Shown piece by piece: positions 14,143 through 25,132 of a stretch of 64,000 nt of DNA. The position numbers and the translations under genes are program-made. The DNA comes from Cystobasidium ongulense (taxonomy: Eukaryota > Basidiomycota > Cystobasidiomycetes > Cystobasidiales > Cystobasidiaceae), in NCBI GenBank assembly GCA_022835595.1, contig BQUP01000006.1, positions 1,191,307-1,255,306 on the forward strand, written 5' to 3'. The notes under the pieces are model-generated. The model saw only the letters and a program-made list of their open reading frames with translations, had not been told where the DNA came from and did not search any database. The number at the start of each line of letters is the position of its first letter. Positions within the stretch are counted from its first letter, which is position 1.

Positions 14143-14962
14143 GGGGGAGAGAGCGAGCGCGAGGTCGAGGAGTGCGCGTGTCCAGGCGGTGTGTGGTGGG
14201 AGATGGGAAGAGGTAAGCAGACCCCATCAACCATGCTCACATCCTCCACCTCGCTCTCATTCCACACTCGCCAATCTCTCCGATCGCACGCTGCACTCCG
14301 TCCGTCCATCCATCAGGCCATTTTCCAGAGAGAAAAGTGTCCCGAGGCTAACCACGGCCATCCATCCATCCATCCGACATGGAACATCACTGCATCGACC
14401 GAGGTGGTGCTGTACGCTGCTCGTACACGCTGCATGCCTCCAGGGACACGACAAGCACGCTCACTTGCCCGCTCTTTGCTCCAGCAGCAGGCACTCGCTC
14501 TCGCCACCACACCCGTTGAGGAGGTGAGAGAGAATTCGCCACCATTCCTGGCACTTGTCCGCATTATCATCACCACAAGTAGTATGGCTAGAATGGAGAC
14601 GCGTGTCCTCCCATTCCATCCAACTATGCACAACAGTATAACGCAGTTCACTGCTTCTTGCTCCCCTTCTGAATCATACATGCATGGTCAACCGGTAAAA
14701 CTCCCCATCTCAAGGGATTCCCGTCTTACTTCAGTACCTATATCATAGCTCCTTCCAATTGCGCCATCTTTGACTCCATCGTCTGAAGTGCATCCCCCCA
14801 AGCAAGCTATACCAGCGCTGTTGAGCAGCGTAGAAACGCGTCTTGATATGTCGCACGGAGCGTGATTCAGATTGTCTTGGTTGTTGTTGGCCTCTTTGAC
14901 GCTCTTTCAGAGCGTGCCCGTGTTATAACCAATCTCCCCTCCCCTCTGTTGAGTCGATTCCC
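14143..14962. other. intergenic, ERG25 promoter and TAZ1 3' side, with a short TCCA repeat
   Basis: These 820 bases lie between two genes on the minus strand. A tetranucleotide run (CCAT units) lies near 14358-14375, with a shorter one near 14302. The open frames here lack conserved features and probably cover the ERG25 promoter and leader. I support no gene. Confidence 0.55.
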
Positions 14963-16464
14963 TCAATCAGAAGTAATCTCACTCTCCAACTTCAACCCTT
15001 TCGCTATCCCTTGTTGCCTGCTTTTCCTGCCCAGTTTCTCAACTTCTTCCCTTAGTAAAGCAGCGATTTCAACTCTAATTCGTTTAGATTCGATTGAATC
15101 ACCCTCATAATAAGGTGGTTTAGGTCTTTGTCCTTTTACATCCATCATGGATCTATTGTTTGGGTCAGGTCTTAATCCTCTCATGTTTGGTGCAGTGCCG
15201 ATGATTGGGTTGTTGAAATTGGATTGTGCTCCTCCCGCTATGGAATGGTATTCTTCTATCAATGGTGCAACTTTAGAAGTTATACTTGGTCCTATTATTA
15301 TCTTGAGTCTGGTACCGAAGAACCGTGGTATGAAGCGTGGAAATCCTCGCTCTAATGGCATTAGATCATCGAAGCCTAAGTTCATACGCCAGTTGCGAAT
15401 ATAAGGGCATAGCCATAGCCATAGGCAAGGGTTAGGGAGGAAGGGTCAAAAAAAGGAAGGAAGTTAGCACTAGGTAAAGAACGATCATTGCCAACAAAGC
15501 AACATTGTGAGAACCAAAAACTCACCTTCAAGCCAAACAGGAAGAATAACAATATCTTTTCTCTTAACTTCCATTAAAATTCTACTTACTCCCCATCTAA
15601 ATCTAAGTAATTCCATTTGGGGATGTTGATGTACTTTAGCTTCTGGAAAAATATGTAACCAATTTCCTTCATCTAGCTATTATCGTCAATGGATTTAGAA
15701 AGAAAACAGCGCGAGGTCGTTTGCAATGAAAAGTAAGTCATTAGTGCGTGGGGGAGTCGTAACGAGATCTTCAGCTCTTTGTATCTCGGTAGTACTGAAG
15801 GAGAGAAAGTAATACAAGAAGCTAACCTTTTTAATCGATAAATCTATAGCTGGTTGATAAATACCAGCTTTCACAGGATCAGCAGACGATCTAAACGTTT
15901 CAATAACTTGTCCCTTATTGAAAAAGAGCCTTAGTGGTCTAAAAGAATCCCATCATAAACACATTACCGTCCAATTAGTATTACTTACTCTAGAGGAACT
16001 GAGCCCTTCGAAGTACATTGAAAGAGAGACCTACGGATTCTTGAATACTATGTCAGAAGCTCCTAATGTCCATCTTGTAGTCCTTGAATTTAGAAAACAT
16101 CGTAATGGCATAGCCACTGACCAAGCGCATGGATCGTCTAATACTGAAATATGGTTTGAGACTGTATTTGTTGTTGAGAGTTAATGTAGATAATGTCACA
16201 TTTTGTTGTAATGAACATGTCAAATCAGTTTCCAAGGGTGTGTGAGAGAAATAATGATTTATACAGTTCATCAGCCTTGCTCTCCCATGAAGGTCTCTGT
16301 CTCTATGCTGAGAAGGTTAGAGATAGAGACGACTCACTCGTCAGTACTGGTCTCCCCTGTGCGAAAGCATTGAACAAATGCTCCAATCCTTCAACTTGAA
16401 TACTGTCGCATAATTGAAGTGACGCCTTGACCAGAGCAGCCGTCACGAATGGAATGAACGGCAT
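14963..16464 (-). CDS. TAZ1: Tafazzin, monolysocardiolipin transacylase
   Basis: This transacylase remodels cardiolipin at mitochondrial membranes by moving acyl chains from phospholipids to monolysocardiolipin. Minus-strand exons are 16464-16338, 16161-16035, 15938-15827, 15676-15526 and 15375-14963, giving 309 residues. The acyltransferase HX4D motif is intact: His46 and Asp51 in ISNHISVLDDP. Later blocks are GASDIVFKNP, FFNKGQVIETFRSSADP, the LDEGNWLHIFPEAKV signature, LRFRWGVSRILMEV, and GFPRFIPRFFGTRLKIIIG. An extension of about 100 residues, rich in Arg and Lys, closes the protein. The start at 16464 gives a short amphipathic N-terminus; an extra upstream exon cannot be excluded. The gene is divergent from the isochorismatase-like gene. 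Confidence 0.93.
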
Positions 16465-16698
16465 TCTTTCTCTGCTTCTTCGATCCGGCGAGACGGTCAG
16501 TCTTCAGGCCTTTTGAGGAGTGGACTGTATGTCACCGCATGCTAGGGAGTGGTGCTGTTGTGGTGGTGGTGCTGGTGAGTGCTGTATCGTATCCAAGAAG
16601 TGACAGCCGAGGTCCATATCCTCGATCAGCACGGCTTTCCATCGATGGATCCATGTTCTTGCGCATGTTATTTTACAACGCATCAGTACAGTTCAACA
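16465..16698. promoter_or_regulatory. bidirectional promoter, TAZ1 / isochorismatase-like
   Basis: The two start codons lie 234 bases apart and point away from each other. The interval must serve both genes. A GTGGTGGTG-like run is present near 16558. No named motif is convincing. Confidence 0.5.
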
Positions 16699-17772
16699 AT
16701 GGCAGCTTCTGTAGCTACGTCCTTCTCTAGGAAGATACACCCCACCAAGACCGCCTTCTTGGTCTGTGATATCGTGAGTGGGGTTCAGTGCGGGCCGGCA
16801 CGAACAAGCCGAGCAAGCATCTCTCAAGGAACAATGTTGCGATAAAGTACAATGCTAATATTCCGAGTCTACAATGCCGATAACGATAACGATGATGCTC
16901 TGGATCAACAGCAAGAGAGATTCAGAAATGCAATATATGGATTCGAAGCCATGGTGTTAGCATCTACGAAAATGGTTAAAGCCGCTTCAATACTTGAGAT
17001 TCCAGTATTTGCGACTGAACAAAATCCAAAGATAGGTTTCTTCTTCACCCTGTCTAATAACGCTTCTTCCATGATCCCGATATACTTACCATTGCTTCAA
17101 AATTATCTTTCCTCCCCCTTTTCCCCTCTTACCTGTTTTGGCCCCACCTCTCCGCGTCTTTCCGGTTCACTTACAACCATGGCCCCCATCAACACGCTCT
17201 CGGCAAGACTGTTGATGAATTAGGATTACAAAACCTACCTAAAGAATTACATCCACTTGGACAAGCTCTACCCAAGACTATATTCTCAATGATGATACCT
17301 GAAATAGTAGAAGCTATCACAAAGAAAGGTATTGCTAGTGTTGTCATTTTCGGTATAGAGGTACTTTTCACTATTTCGAAGGAGGAAGAGTGAATATTAG
17401 CTGACAAGAATTGCTGCCCGCAGTCACATGTATGTGTCCTGCAGACCGCACTAGACTGTAAGTAACCGACTGCTATAAAGTCAAATATGAAGAAACGGAA
17501 CGATCTTATCTGATTCGCTTTAAACAGGCCTTGATCTCGGTTTAGACGTTCACATAGTAGCAGATGGAGTCTCATCATGCAATAAAGAAGAAATTCCAAT
17601 TGCATTGGAAAGAATACGTCAAGCAGGTGGTAAAATTACGACTACAGAAAGCCTACTATTTCAAATTATGGTAGATTCAACTCATCCTCAATTTAGAACC
17701 ATTTCAAAATTGGTCAAGGAAGAAAAGGAGAATACTACCAAGAGTCTTACTACTTTGACTTCACATTTGTGA
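16699..17772 (+). CDS. Isochorismatase-domain cysteine hydrolase (ISOC1/2-like)
   Basis: This belongs to the cysteine hydrolase fold shared with isochorismatase and nicotinamidase. The substrate is unknown for the ISOC1/2 branch. Exons 16699-16773, 16912-17031, 17196-17360, 17424-17457 and 17528-17772 give 212 residues. The catalytic triad is visible as Asp24 (VCDIQERF), Lys92 (ALPKTIFSM) and Cys124 (ESHVCVLQTA). The second intron, 17032-17195, is odd. To join NPK to the conserved ALGKTVDEL, it must begin with AT and end with AC. No AG occurs between 17036 and 17211, so no GT-AG intron can keep this motif. A canonical alternative (17036 to 17223) stays in frame but deletes LGKTVDEL. The other introns are normal. 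Confidence 0.88.
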
Positions 17773-18295
17773 ACATCATAACCTTCAGTACAGGTCATAA
17801 AGCTTACGGAAGCGCTCTTTGGGATACTTGTCAAGCAGCTGATCAGGATGGACCTAGATTCTGCTCAAATTGTAGCATCTACCACTGTTATGGAATTCAG
17901 ATATGCAGCATCGCACACAACTCTCGATACTCGTCCTCGTCTTGTTGCTTTCTTGGGTGGCGTTGCGTGCGAGTGGCAAATACTTGAATTGAAATGGAAG
18001 ACAGGACAGACAGACAGCTGGCATTCCCGCACCAGTCGAGGCGTGCCCCGAGGGACGTTGTGGATATGTATGCGGCTGTAATGCTGAGCTGTGTCTGCTG
18101 ACCATCGCGCGAGGCTGTTCTGTCGCCTGCATTGCTTTGCTCTGCAGTTGCACAGCTGTTGCTTGGTGCTATCGACGGGGGCGACACTCTTCATCCACGC
18201 CAACTTATACACGCAAGCATAGACTATACAATCACAATCCTAGACATACACAGACAGGCACTATACCCTCTCTGCTGTCGTTCAAGCCAGCAATC
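17773..18295. other. intergenic, promoter of the eIF4E-like gene
   Basis: These 523 bases lie between two genes on the plus strand. They probably hold the 3' UTR of the hydrolase and the promoter and leader of the eIF4E-like gene. I see no other gene. Confidence 0.5.
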
Positions 18296-20624
18296 ATGCC
18301 CGCGTCAACGCCCATGGCTGCGTCTACTTCAAGCGCGAGCTCCATGGCCAACGGAGCAAGCACTATCAAACCCTCTGCACCTGCTACTCCAGCGCCTTCG
18401 ACATCTGTACTCAGAGGTACTCCATCTCTATCTGAGATAGCAGCATCTATAAAGTGAGTATCCAGCTTCCAAATATCTCAGCTGCAACGGCGTTTGACGG
18501 GTTTTGAACTCAAACTTGCAGATCTCACCCTGAAAAGTGGGCGAGCATCAGAAAGAAGAGTATCGCTTCCGCAGATAATACACTCGTTCATCCTATTCCT
18601 ACTTCAACTGTAATGGGCCATTCTAAATCTCTCGACCCAGCTTCTTTGACTGGCAGTTTTGGTGGCGCATCTCACACGACTGTGGTACAGTCTGCCCACA
18701 TGGTACACACGGCTAGCACTTCAACCGACATGTCATCAGTCTCTGCAGCGTCCAATGCGGACAGTACTGCCTTGAGCAGCTCTTCAGAAGGTGAGTTCAT
18801 CAACCCGTCCAGACGTACGTGACGCGCTTCTCTGTCACGTGCCGGTCCTTCTGCAGCGTGACATTGAAAAGCTGATCAAACGATGTTCTCCACCTGATGC
18901 TGCTTGTTCTCTTTCACTCTTTCCGTATTGCCAACATCTCTCTTTCATCCTTCGCATCGCCCTACGTACCTTAATTCGACAGCTCTGCGGCTTAGACTCA
19001 CGGCACGTCTGGCAGCAGCGCCTGCGCCGCTTTTGTCCCGTTCTCATTCTACGAATGCTATTGTTGAGTCTTGTGGATCATTTATCCTATCGCCTCCCTC
19101 TACTCTCAATGGAGATCCGCTTCCAGGCAGTAGCCTGCCTGCCTTATCAAACTTACAGACTACGCTCGCTAGGCGAAGCAGTGTCTCTACCTCTACAAGC
19201 CAATCTCTTCCATCTCGTGGCGGACTGCCATCGCTAGAAGCTATCGAAAAACGCTTTGCTCAGAAAAAGGAAAAGGAGAAACACTCCTCTCCATCTGCTG
19301 TGATTCCCTTCAAGGACGTTAAGGGTGAATCACCAGCAGTTCCCTCAAGCTCTGTATCGAATGCCAACGGCTCTTCCCAAGTGACTTCTGCTGTGAAACT
19401 AGCTACTCCTTCCGATGCAAGCAAGGAGAATATCGATCCCAAAACTGGAATCGATGCAAGCCGAAGACCCAGTCTTGCAAAAATTGAACCTGCCAGCGTA
19501 GCAATGTCAAAAGCTAGCTCGTCCTCTTCATCTGCCGATTCAAGCGACCCGCCTACCACCCCAACCGATATCACTCCGCCCTTGAGCGAGAAAGGAGCAC
19601 CTAAGAAGGAACACCCTCTTCAGCACCAGTGGACCTTGTACTATGATTCTCGCAATACAACAAGAGTAATCCCTGCACCATCAAATCCAGCAGCACCCAC
19701 TTCTGTCGGACATCCAAATGGACCTGGAACAGGCAGCAAGCAGCAGTATGAAGCTGGTCTTTCAACGCTAGCAACCGTCGATACTGTTGAAAGCTTTTGC
19801 AGACTTTACAATTGGTTGAAGAAACCTGGTAAATTGGGTCAGAATGATAATATGCATTTCTTCAAAGACAATATCCTACCCATGTGGGAAGATGAGAATA
19901 ATAGGAAAGGGGGCAAATGGACTATCTGCCTCAATCCAAAGATACTTAATGTCAGAGAAATGTTTGACAAGTTTTGGATGTACCTTTGTTTCGCTCTGGT
20001 GAGTCTCTTTCTGCAGTTGCAGTCTTGAGAAGTCGCAAGCTGATATGATATTTCCGTCAGATTGGAGAGGATTTTGAAGAAAAGAATGACCTCATCTGCG
20101 GAGTGGTGGTCTCTGTCCGTCCTAAGACATTCCGCTTTCAAATATGGCTAAGGGTAGAAGAAGATATTGCATCAATCAATGCAATTGGCAAGAATATCGT
20201 TCGAATTCTCGAATTGGAAAATCCTACAACCGGCGCACGCATACCCGGCATTTCGCTTGATTTCTCCTATCACTCCAAGCCAACTCCACCAGTTCAGAAG
20301 TTCCTCCATATTCCAGCTACTCCAGTGCCTGCTCCCTCTTCTGCTTTCCAAGCTCATCCAGGTGCACTTGTTGGATCTGCGTCTAGAGGCTTGACGCCAT
20401 CTGGTACAATGAGCTCTCTTTCCTCCGTAGCACGTTCACCTGGATTCGGTACGGCTAGCAACGCATTCAACAGCATCGGACTCTCTCGAGCTGTCTCGAT
20501 GAACGCTATCGCTTCCAAGCTCGCTTCTGGTAGCTTACCGGAACAGAGTTCAGGCAACACTGGATCTGTCAATTGGCGCGAAAGATTGGGGCCAGGTAGT
20601 CGAAAGAGCTCGCTAGCTGCCTGA
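18296..20624 (+). CDS. eIF4E-family cap-binding protein with long extensions
   Basis: This is a cap-binding translation factor family member. Exons 18296-18453, 18522-18790, about 18983-19998 and 20061-20624 give about 668 residues, where typical eIF4E has about 200-250. The core starts near residue 335 with HPLQHQWTLYYDSR. It continues through VDTVESFCRLYNWLKKP, FKDNILPMWEDENNRKGGKW and GVVVSVRPKTFRFQIWLR, keeping the cap-stacking Trp residues and the acidic residue after the second. About 330 Ser/Pro/Ala-rich residues precede it and about 150 disordered residues follow. Two short N-terminal blocks (SEIAASIKSHPEKWASIRKK) look conserved. The acceptor of exon 3 is uncertain; two AG sites within 50 bases downstream keep the frame. 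The core reads as the class II/4E-HP side of the family rather than canonical eIF4E, an inference from memory. Confidence 0.85.
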
Positions 20625-21135
20625 TACATCTTCAAGAATCTCAGGAGGCAGCGTGTCATGATTCTTTGAGCATTGATGCATTTTGATACCCTTACTATGG
20701 CAAACCTCGCGAAAACTTTCATTCTCCTGCGTTTCACACTTTATGTTGCATGCAGCTATTCGTTACTTTCGCTAGTGAAATGACCTGCAAACTCTCACGC
20801 TACTGTACAATCTAATGTATACCCGCTGTAAAACAAAATCAGTTAGATCTGTTGCTTTGCTTCCCTATCTTACTGCTCAGAAGTCGAAAGCAAGCAGTAT
20901 ATCTTTTCAGGCTGGTGGCAGGTGGATATTTGTAAGTTTGACTAGGTCGAAAGGCGGACCGGGGTGCTGATCAGAGCACATTACTGAACGGACAAGGCAT
21001 CCACTGTATCGGAACCGAGAGTCATGTCTCCACACGCTCTTACATTCTATATAAACAACATTCCTGCATGTAGCAATCCACATAACCACCCACATAAACC
21101 ACATATTCGGGCAACTTCGACTATGTCTGACTCAG
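20625..21135. other. convergent 3' region, eIF4E-like and TFIIS
   Basis: These 511 bases between converging stop codons probably hold 3' UTRs. No gene is seen. Confidence 0.5.
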
Positions 21136-22587
21136 CTAAGAGAATCTCCAGTGATGTCCACAAGCTAAGCAGGTGACGAACGTTGTCATGGGCTAAGGGA
21201 AATGGTAAGCATCGCATACAGCAAATTCCAGTGATGAATGCGATTCTCACCTCATCGGCAGATCTGGTTTGCATCTGATAATATGTCGCCCTCTTCGCCT
21301 TGCATTTGCCGCATTGGAACATGTCTGTCTCGCTCTTTTTGGGTGCAGCGCCTTGGGCATCAAATAGAGCTTGCTTGGATAAAGCTGCCATCTCTGCTTT
21401 TTTCTCCACAGACGCGAGCTCTTGTACGCTCATACTCCATAACAGCTTGCCGTCAACTTCACCGCTCACTATACTTGCACGTAAATCTGGATTCTTCTTG
21501 TCTTTGAGATTGAGATATAAAGATCTCATTTTGTTTCGATACCCCGCACTTTCTGGAAGCCCTTTGTATGCTGCAGCTTCGATTTCTTGACTGCGTTCTA
21601 GAATGATCACCGAGGCTGGATGAAGGAGATATGAAACCGAGAATGAGCCTGAGATCCGCCTTTCCAACAGCTCTTCACGGTGGCAATACGGACTTACCAG
21701 CTGTTGAGTCCATGGAGAGAGAGTCGTAGATGAGCTCTATACATTTGTTCCTCATCTTGTCATCTGTGATCCGTGTAGTGTCAATGTTGTCGGTCTTTGA
21801 ACTCCTTACTGTTCCTGCAGGTAAAGGTGCTGGCGTTGTAGAATCTCGGGACATGGTAGAGTCGGTACGTTCAGCGGCTGGACGTTTTGACGAAGAAGCT
21901 GTAGAGCCATTCGTGGCCTCCTTCGAATCGCTTCTTGATGGTGCGGCTGAACTTGGTGATGGCTTGGTCGATACAGAGGGACCTGAAAGTGGCGGTCAAC
22001 AGCAGTCAGCAAGACGAAGGCAGATCTAGGCAAGTAATGCCAAACATCCCAATAGAAGGTTATTGTCTTACTTGCTGACGCAGAGTCTTTTCCTTCAACA
22101 CTCTTGTTTGATCCCGCAGCTCGCGTGCCTACAGCTTCCTTCCACTACGGGTAGTCGGGCAGCGCAAAGTCAGCTCTGGGCTTTTCAAACCATTCCAATC
22201 CGATCTACTTACCTTCTTGACGAGCTCCTTGGCAAGACCTGCTACCTCCTTGTTTTCATGCGTTCGTAGTTTACCGACTGTAAGGCCAATTTTGGTCTCC
22301 TGCAGTGGCATCGAGGTAGCAAGCAAGCAAGCCAGTCAGCCTGCAGTCTCGTGTATAGCTTACTAAGGTTCGCACATACACGAATAAGCTCTTCTGTCGC
22401 CTTGATCTCTGTCTTGAGCTGTGTCAAAATGTCGGTGATGTCCTGAAAAGCGTGATCACGGGTTAGATATACTAATGCCAGACTCTATGCTATAGTAACG
22501 CACCTTGGTCTGATTGGCAGCGACAGCCGCAGTCAGCGCCTTCTTGAGGCCCAGCACTGTCGCCGTGCTGCTGTTGCTGCTGCTCAT
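21136..22587 (-). CDS. DST1: Transcription elongation factor TFIIS
   Basis: This factor binds stalled RNA polymerase II and stimulates transcript cleavage so that elongation resumes. Minus-strand exons are 22587-22504, 22442-22380, 22299-22213, 22144-22072, 21982-21698, 21615-21251 and 21192-21136, giving 337 residues. The N-terminal LW domain holds IGLTVGKLRTHENKEVAGLAK. A Ser/Thr-rich linker follows. The central polymerase-binding domain has MRNKCIELIYDSL, RNKMRSLYLNLKDKKNPDLR and SVEKKAEMAALSKQALFDAQ. The C-terminal zinc ribbon has CGKC and CLAC pairs, and the catalytic acidic pair in TRSADEPMTTF. The acceptor at 21615 is preferred over a closer AG that would leave only a 25-base intron and add about 19 unconserved residues. 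Confidence 0.95.
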
Positions 22588-23273
22588 TGTGGCTGATTGC
22601 GGGTTGTCCTTCCAACAGCGACTTCGATTGACAGCTTGCTACTCTGCTCTGCTCGACGTAGATGACCCAAGCAGTAGATCCAGTGCGTCTTCACCACAGT
22701 GCAGACTATCTTGGGAAGAAACGGATTGCTTCTGTGGGACAACCTGGGTGCAAGACAATGCTAGGACGTGTTGATGGGAGGAAGAGCGGAAGGATGCTGG
22801 AATCGTGTCAGGCCGTGGGGCTCGAGAATACGAGCGCAAGAAAGACTAGACGGATTCGTATCAGCTATCTGGATGGCAGGATCAATGCGTTGAACGGAAT
22901 ATGGCATTGGGAAGATCAACCTAAAAGTCGGAGCGTCCGCCGTCATTTCGCACTGTTTTGCTAGGCATCCTGCAATACTTGATCACAGAGTACCGAAGGC
23001 CTGTAGGCCTGCAAGTGCCAGACAATGCACACCACGCTCTACGAAAAGGAATATGACACAGGGCTCGTAACTTACGTCTCTCACACGCCTATTATGCTGC
23101 CCTTGCGTGAGCCTACGTCTCAGCCAGACACCTTGGTGGATGATATAAGCGACGGTCAATCGGGCTCTGGTCAAGTCTAGATCTATCCTTATACTCTCTC
23201 TTCTCCTCTAACACGACGTTAGACTTGCTGTGCACGCCTGACGATCTCATCTAGTTCGAGCGCAGGCCCTATC
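22588..23273. other. intergenic between divergent TFIIS and SDR genes
   Basis: These 686 bases hold the promoters of two divergent genes. Short open frames are present but show no conserved motif. I support no gene here. Confidence 0.5.
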
Positions 23274-24618
23274 ATGAAAGTCCTGGTAATCGCCGCTGAT
23301 GGTTTCATAGGACACGAGTAGGTCAATGACTTTGGCAGATCACTCAACAAGATGAGACAAAACTGAGAATTGTGATGGCTCACTATCAGAGTAGCCCTGG
23401 CAATTGTACGAGCTGGCCACGACGTCTTTGGGACAACTCGCAACTTATCCGCAGTCAAGCATCTCAGAGCTGCAGAAAGTGCGTTACTAGGCGCCTACCT
23501 ATTTACTGTGCACGAGGATATAGTATGCTGACGGAGAGATTCTGGTACAATCTCTACCTCGATTGGCTCTTCTAGTTACTCCCGTCATCTGCGACCTTCT
23601 CACACCATCTGAGTACCGGAACTACATACAACAGGTTGACGTTGTCATCGATGTATCTGGAGGTATCGACGTTGCCGAATTGGGTCCCCTTATTCTTCGG
23701 ACTACTGTGGAAGAAGCTCAGAAAGCTAGGCCCGTGGGTCCACCGCTGACCTATATTTACTGTTCTGGTAAGACCGGTGGGAAATGTGCAGATCTTCGCT
23801 GAAAGCTTAGAGCTGCACTTTACGTTTGTAGGCAGCTGGCTACATGGCGATAGCAAGACCGACGTTCTGTCCGACAGAACCCCGGTTACACAGCCTGTGG
23901 CTTTGACCGCCTGGCGAGCTACTTTAGAGCAGAATATCCTGGCGTCCATGTCCCCAAGTTTCACCGCCAACATTATTCGACCTGGAATGGTGTACGGAGG
24001 GCACTCCAGTGACTTAGGCTATAAGCTCTTCGCGAGTGCGAAAGAAGGACAGGTCACATGGTTCGGAGATGAGGATGCCTACATGCCTACAGTCCACAAG
24101 CAAGATTTGGGCGAGGCATTCAGGTTGTGTGCAGAGAAGGTAAGTAGACCTCACGCAATGAACAGGATGCAAGAGGGACTAAGTCTGAAATAAACGCACT
24201 TCCTGTATAGGCTTACAGCATTCCTGGAGTAATTTTCGATATCTGTTCGCTGTTTCACAATTACACAAGACGTGGTAGGATACTGTCTGACTTGTGCTTC
24301 ACGGTTAGGTAACCCCCAATCCGAACCCGTATCGATACTCCTAAAACGCTTACAAGAGGTATCTGGTGCTAAAGGAATAACGCTGAAGAAGCCAGACAAT
24401 GGTAGGTCTCCCTGTATTGCTATTAGTTTTTTCGCTGGCAAGTGGCATATACTAACCCCTCATCGCTGTCGATGCTAGACTACGAGACGGCGTTGGCCAG
24501 CTCTGCTATCATCAGACCGCAACTTGCGAAGAGCTTGCTGGGGTGGGAAGCTAGGAAGCAGCCTCTTGCGGAAGGGATGGAGACATATTACATAGCTTGG
24601 CAAGCTTCACATCCGTAG
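23274..24618 (+). CDS. NAD(P)-binding atypical SDR / epimerase-like protein
   Basis: This is a Rossmann-fold protein of the extended or atypical short-chain dehydrogenase group. The substrate is unknown. Exons 23274-23317, 23390-23478, 23576-23767, 23832-24139, 24211-24244, 24309-24401 and 24479-24618 give 299 residues. The first strand and nucleotide loop read MKVLVIAADGFIGHEVALAI, a relaxed GxxGxxG with the first glycine replaced. GHDVFGTTRN follows at the usual NADP-selecting position. Further family landmarks are DVVIDVSGG, LTYIYCSG, TAWRATLEQNIL, ANIIRPGMVYGG and TVHKQDLGEAFRLCAEK. The TyrxxxLys catalytic pair is not obvious, so it may be a binding or sensor protein rather than a dehydrogenase. 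Seven exons in 1.3 kb agree in phase. I recognise the fold, not a specific enzyme. Confidence 0.85.
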
Positions 24619-25132
24619 ACTGCTTGAACATGGTAGTATTTACACTAGAAGGCACTGCTTGTAGCAGTAGTCTGGAGAGCTTGGCTGTGTCATGAGCATC
24701 TCAAGTATCTCTGTCAAATTGCTCTTCTGCAATAAACGTCAGGCTGAGTGTGTGTGTATGTTGCTGTTGTATCGTCCTGCAGTTCAGAAAGATGGCCTCG
24801 GTGGCGTGGCCTGCCTGGCTTTTTCGAGGATTCGGATATTGCAGATTTATCGCAAGCCAACTCTGTACGGTGCGACCGCACTAGCCAATCACGGCGAGAC
24901 ATTCAGCCAGCTCACCTCGCTTTTTACCCAATGGCAACATGCCGTCACATGTACAGCGTGTTGATCTTGACTGCGGCAATATCGCAAGGCGATCTTCTCG
25001 TCTAATAAACGCGGGCGGGCTTGCGACCGCCACACTAGCTTGTGGAAATAGACAGTCCTTGTAGCCCACTCTCACAGTGCAGGGCCTACTCTCTCTTTAC
25101 ACAACGGAATACAAAGGACTGTTCGAAAAACC
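24619..25132. other. intergenic, promoter of the catalase-like gene
   Basis: These 514 bases between two plus-strand genes show no supported gene, RNA or repeat. Confidence 0.5.

Noticed and set aside
14143-14760. Several 60-280 codon frames on both strands upstream of ERG25
   Set aside because: They overlap one another and the ERG25 first exon, and contain the TCCA repeat. No motif or splice support.
21673-21697. A 25-base intron in TFIIS
   Set aside because: A downstream acceptor at 21616 has a better pyrimidine tract, keeps the frame and removes residues that do not fit the family.
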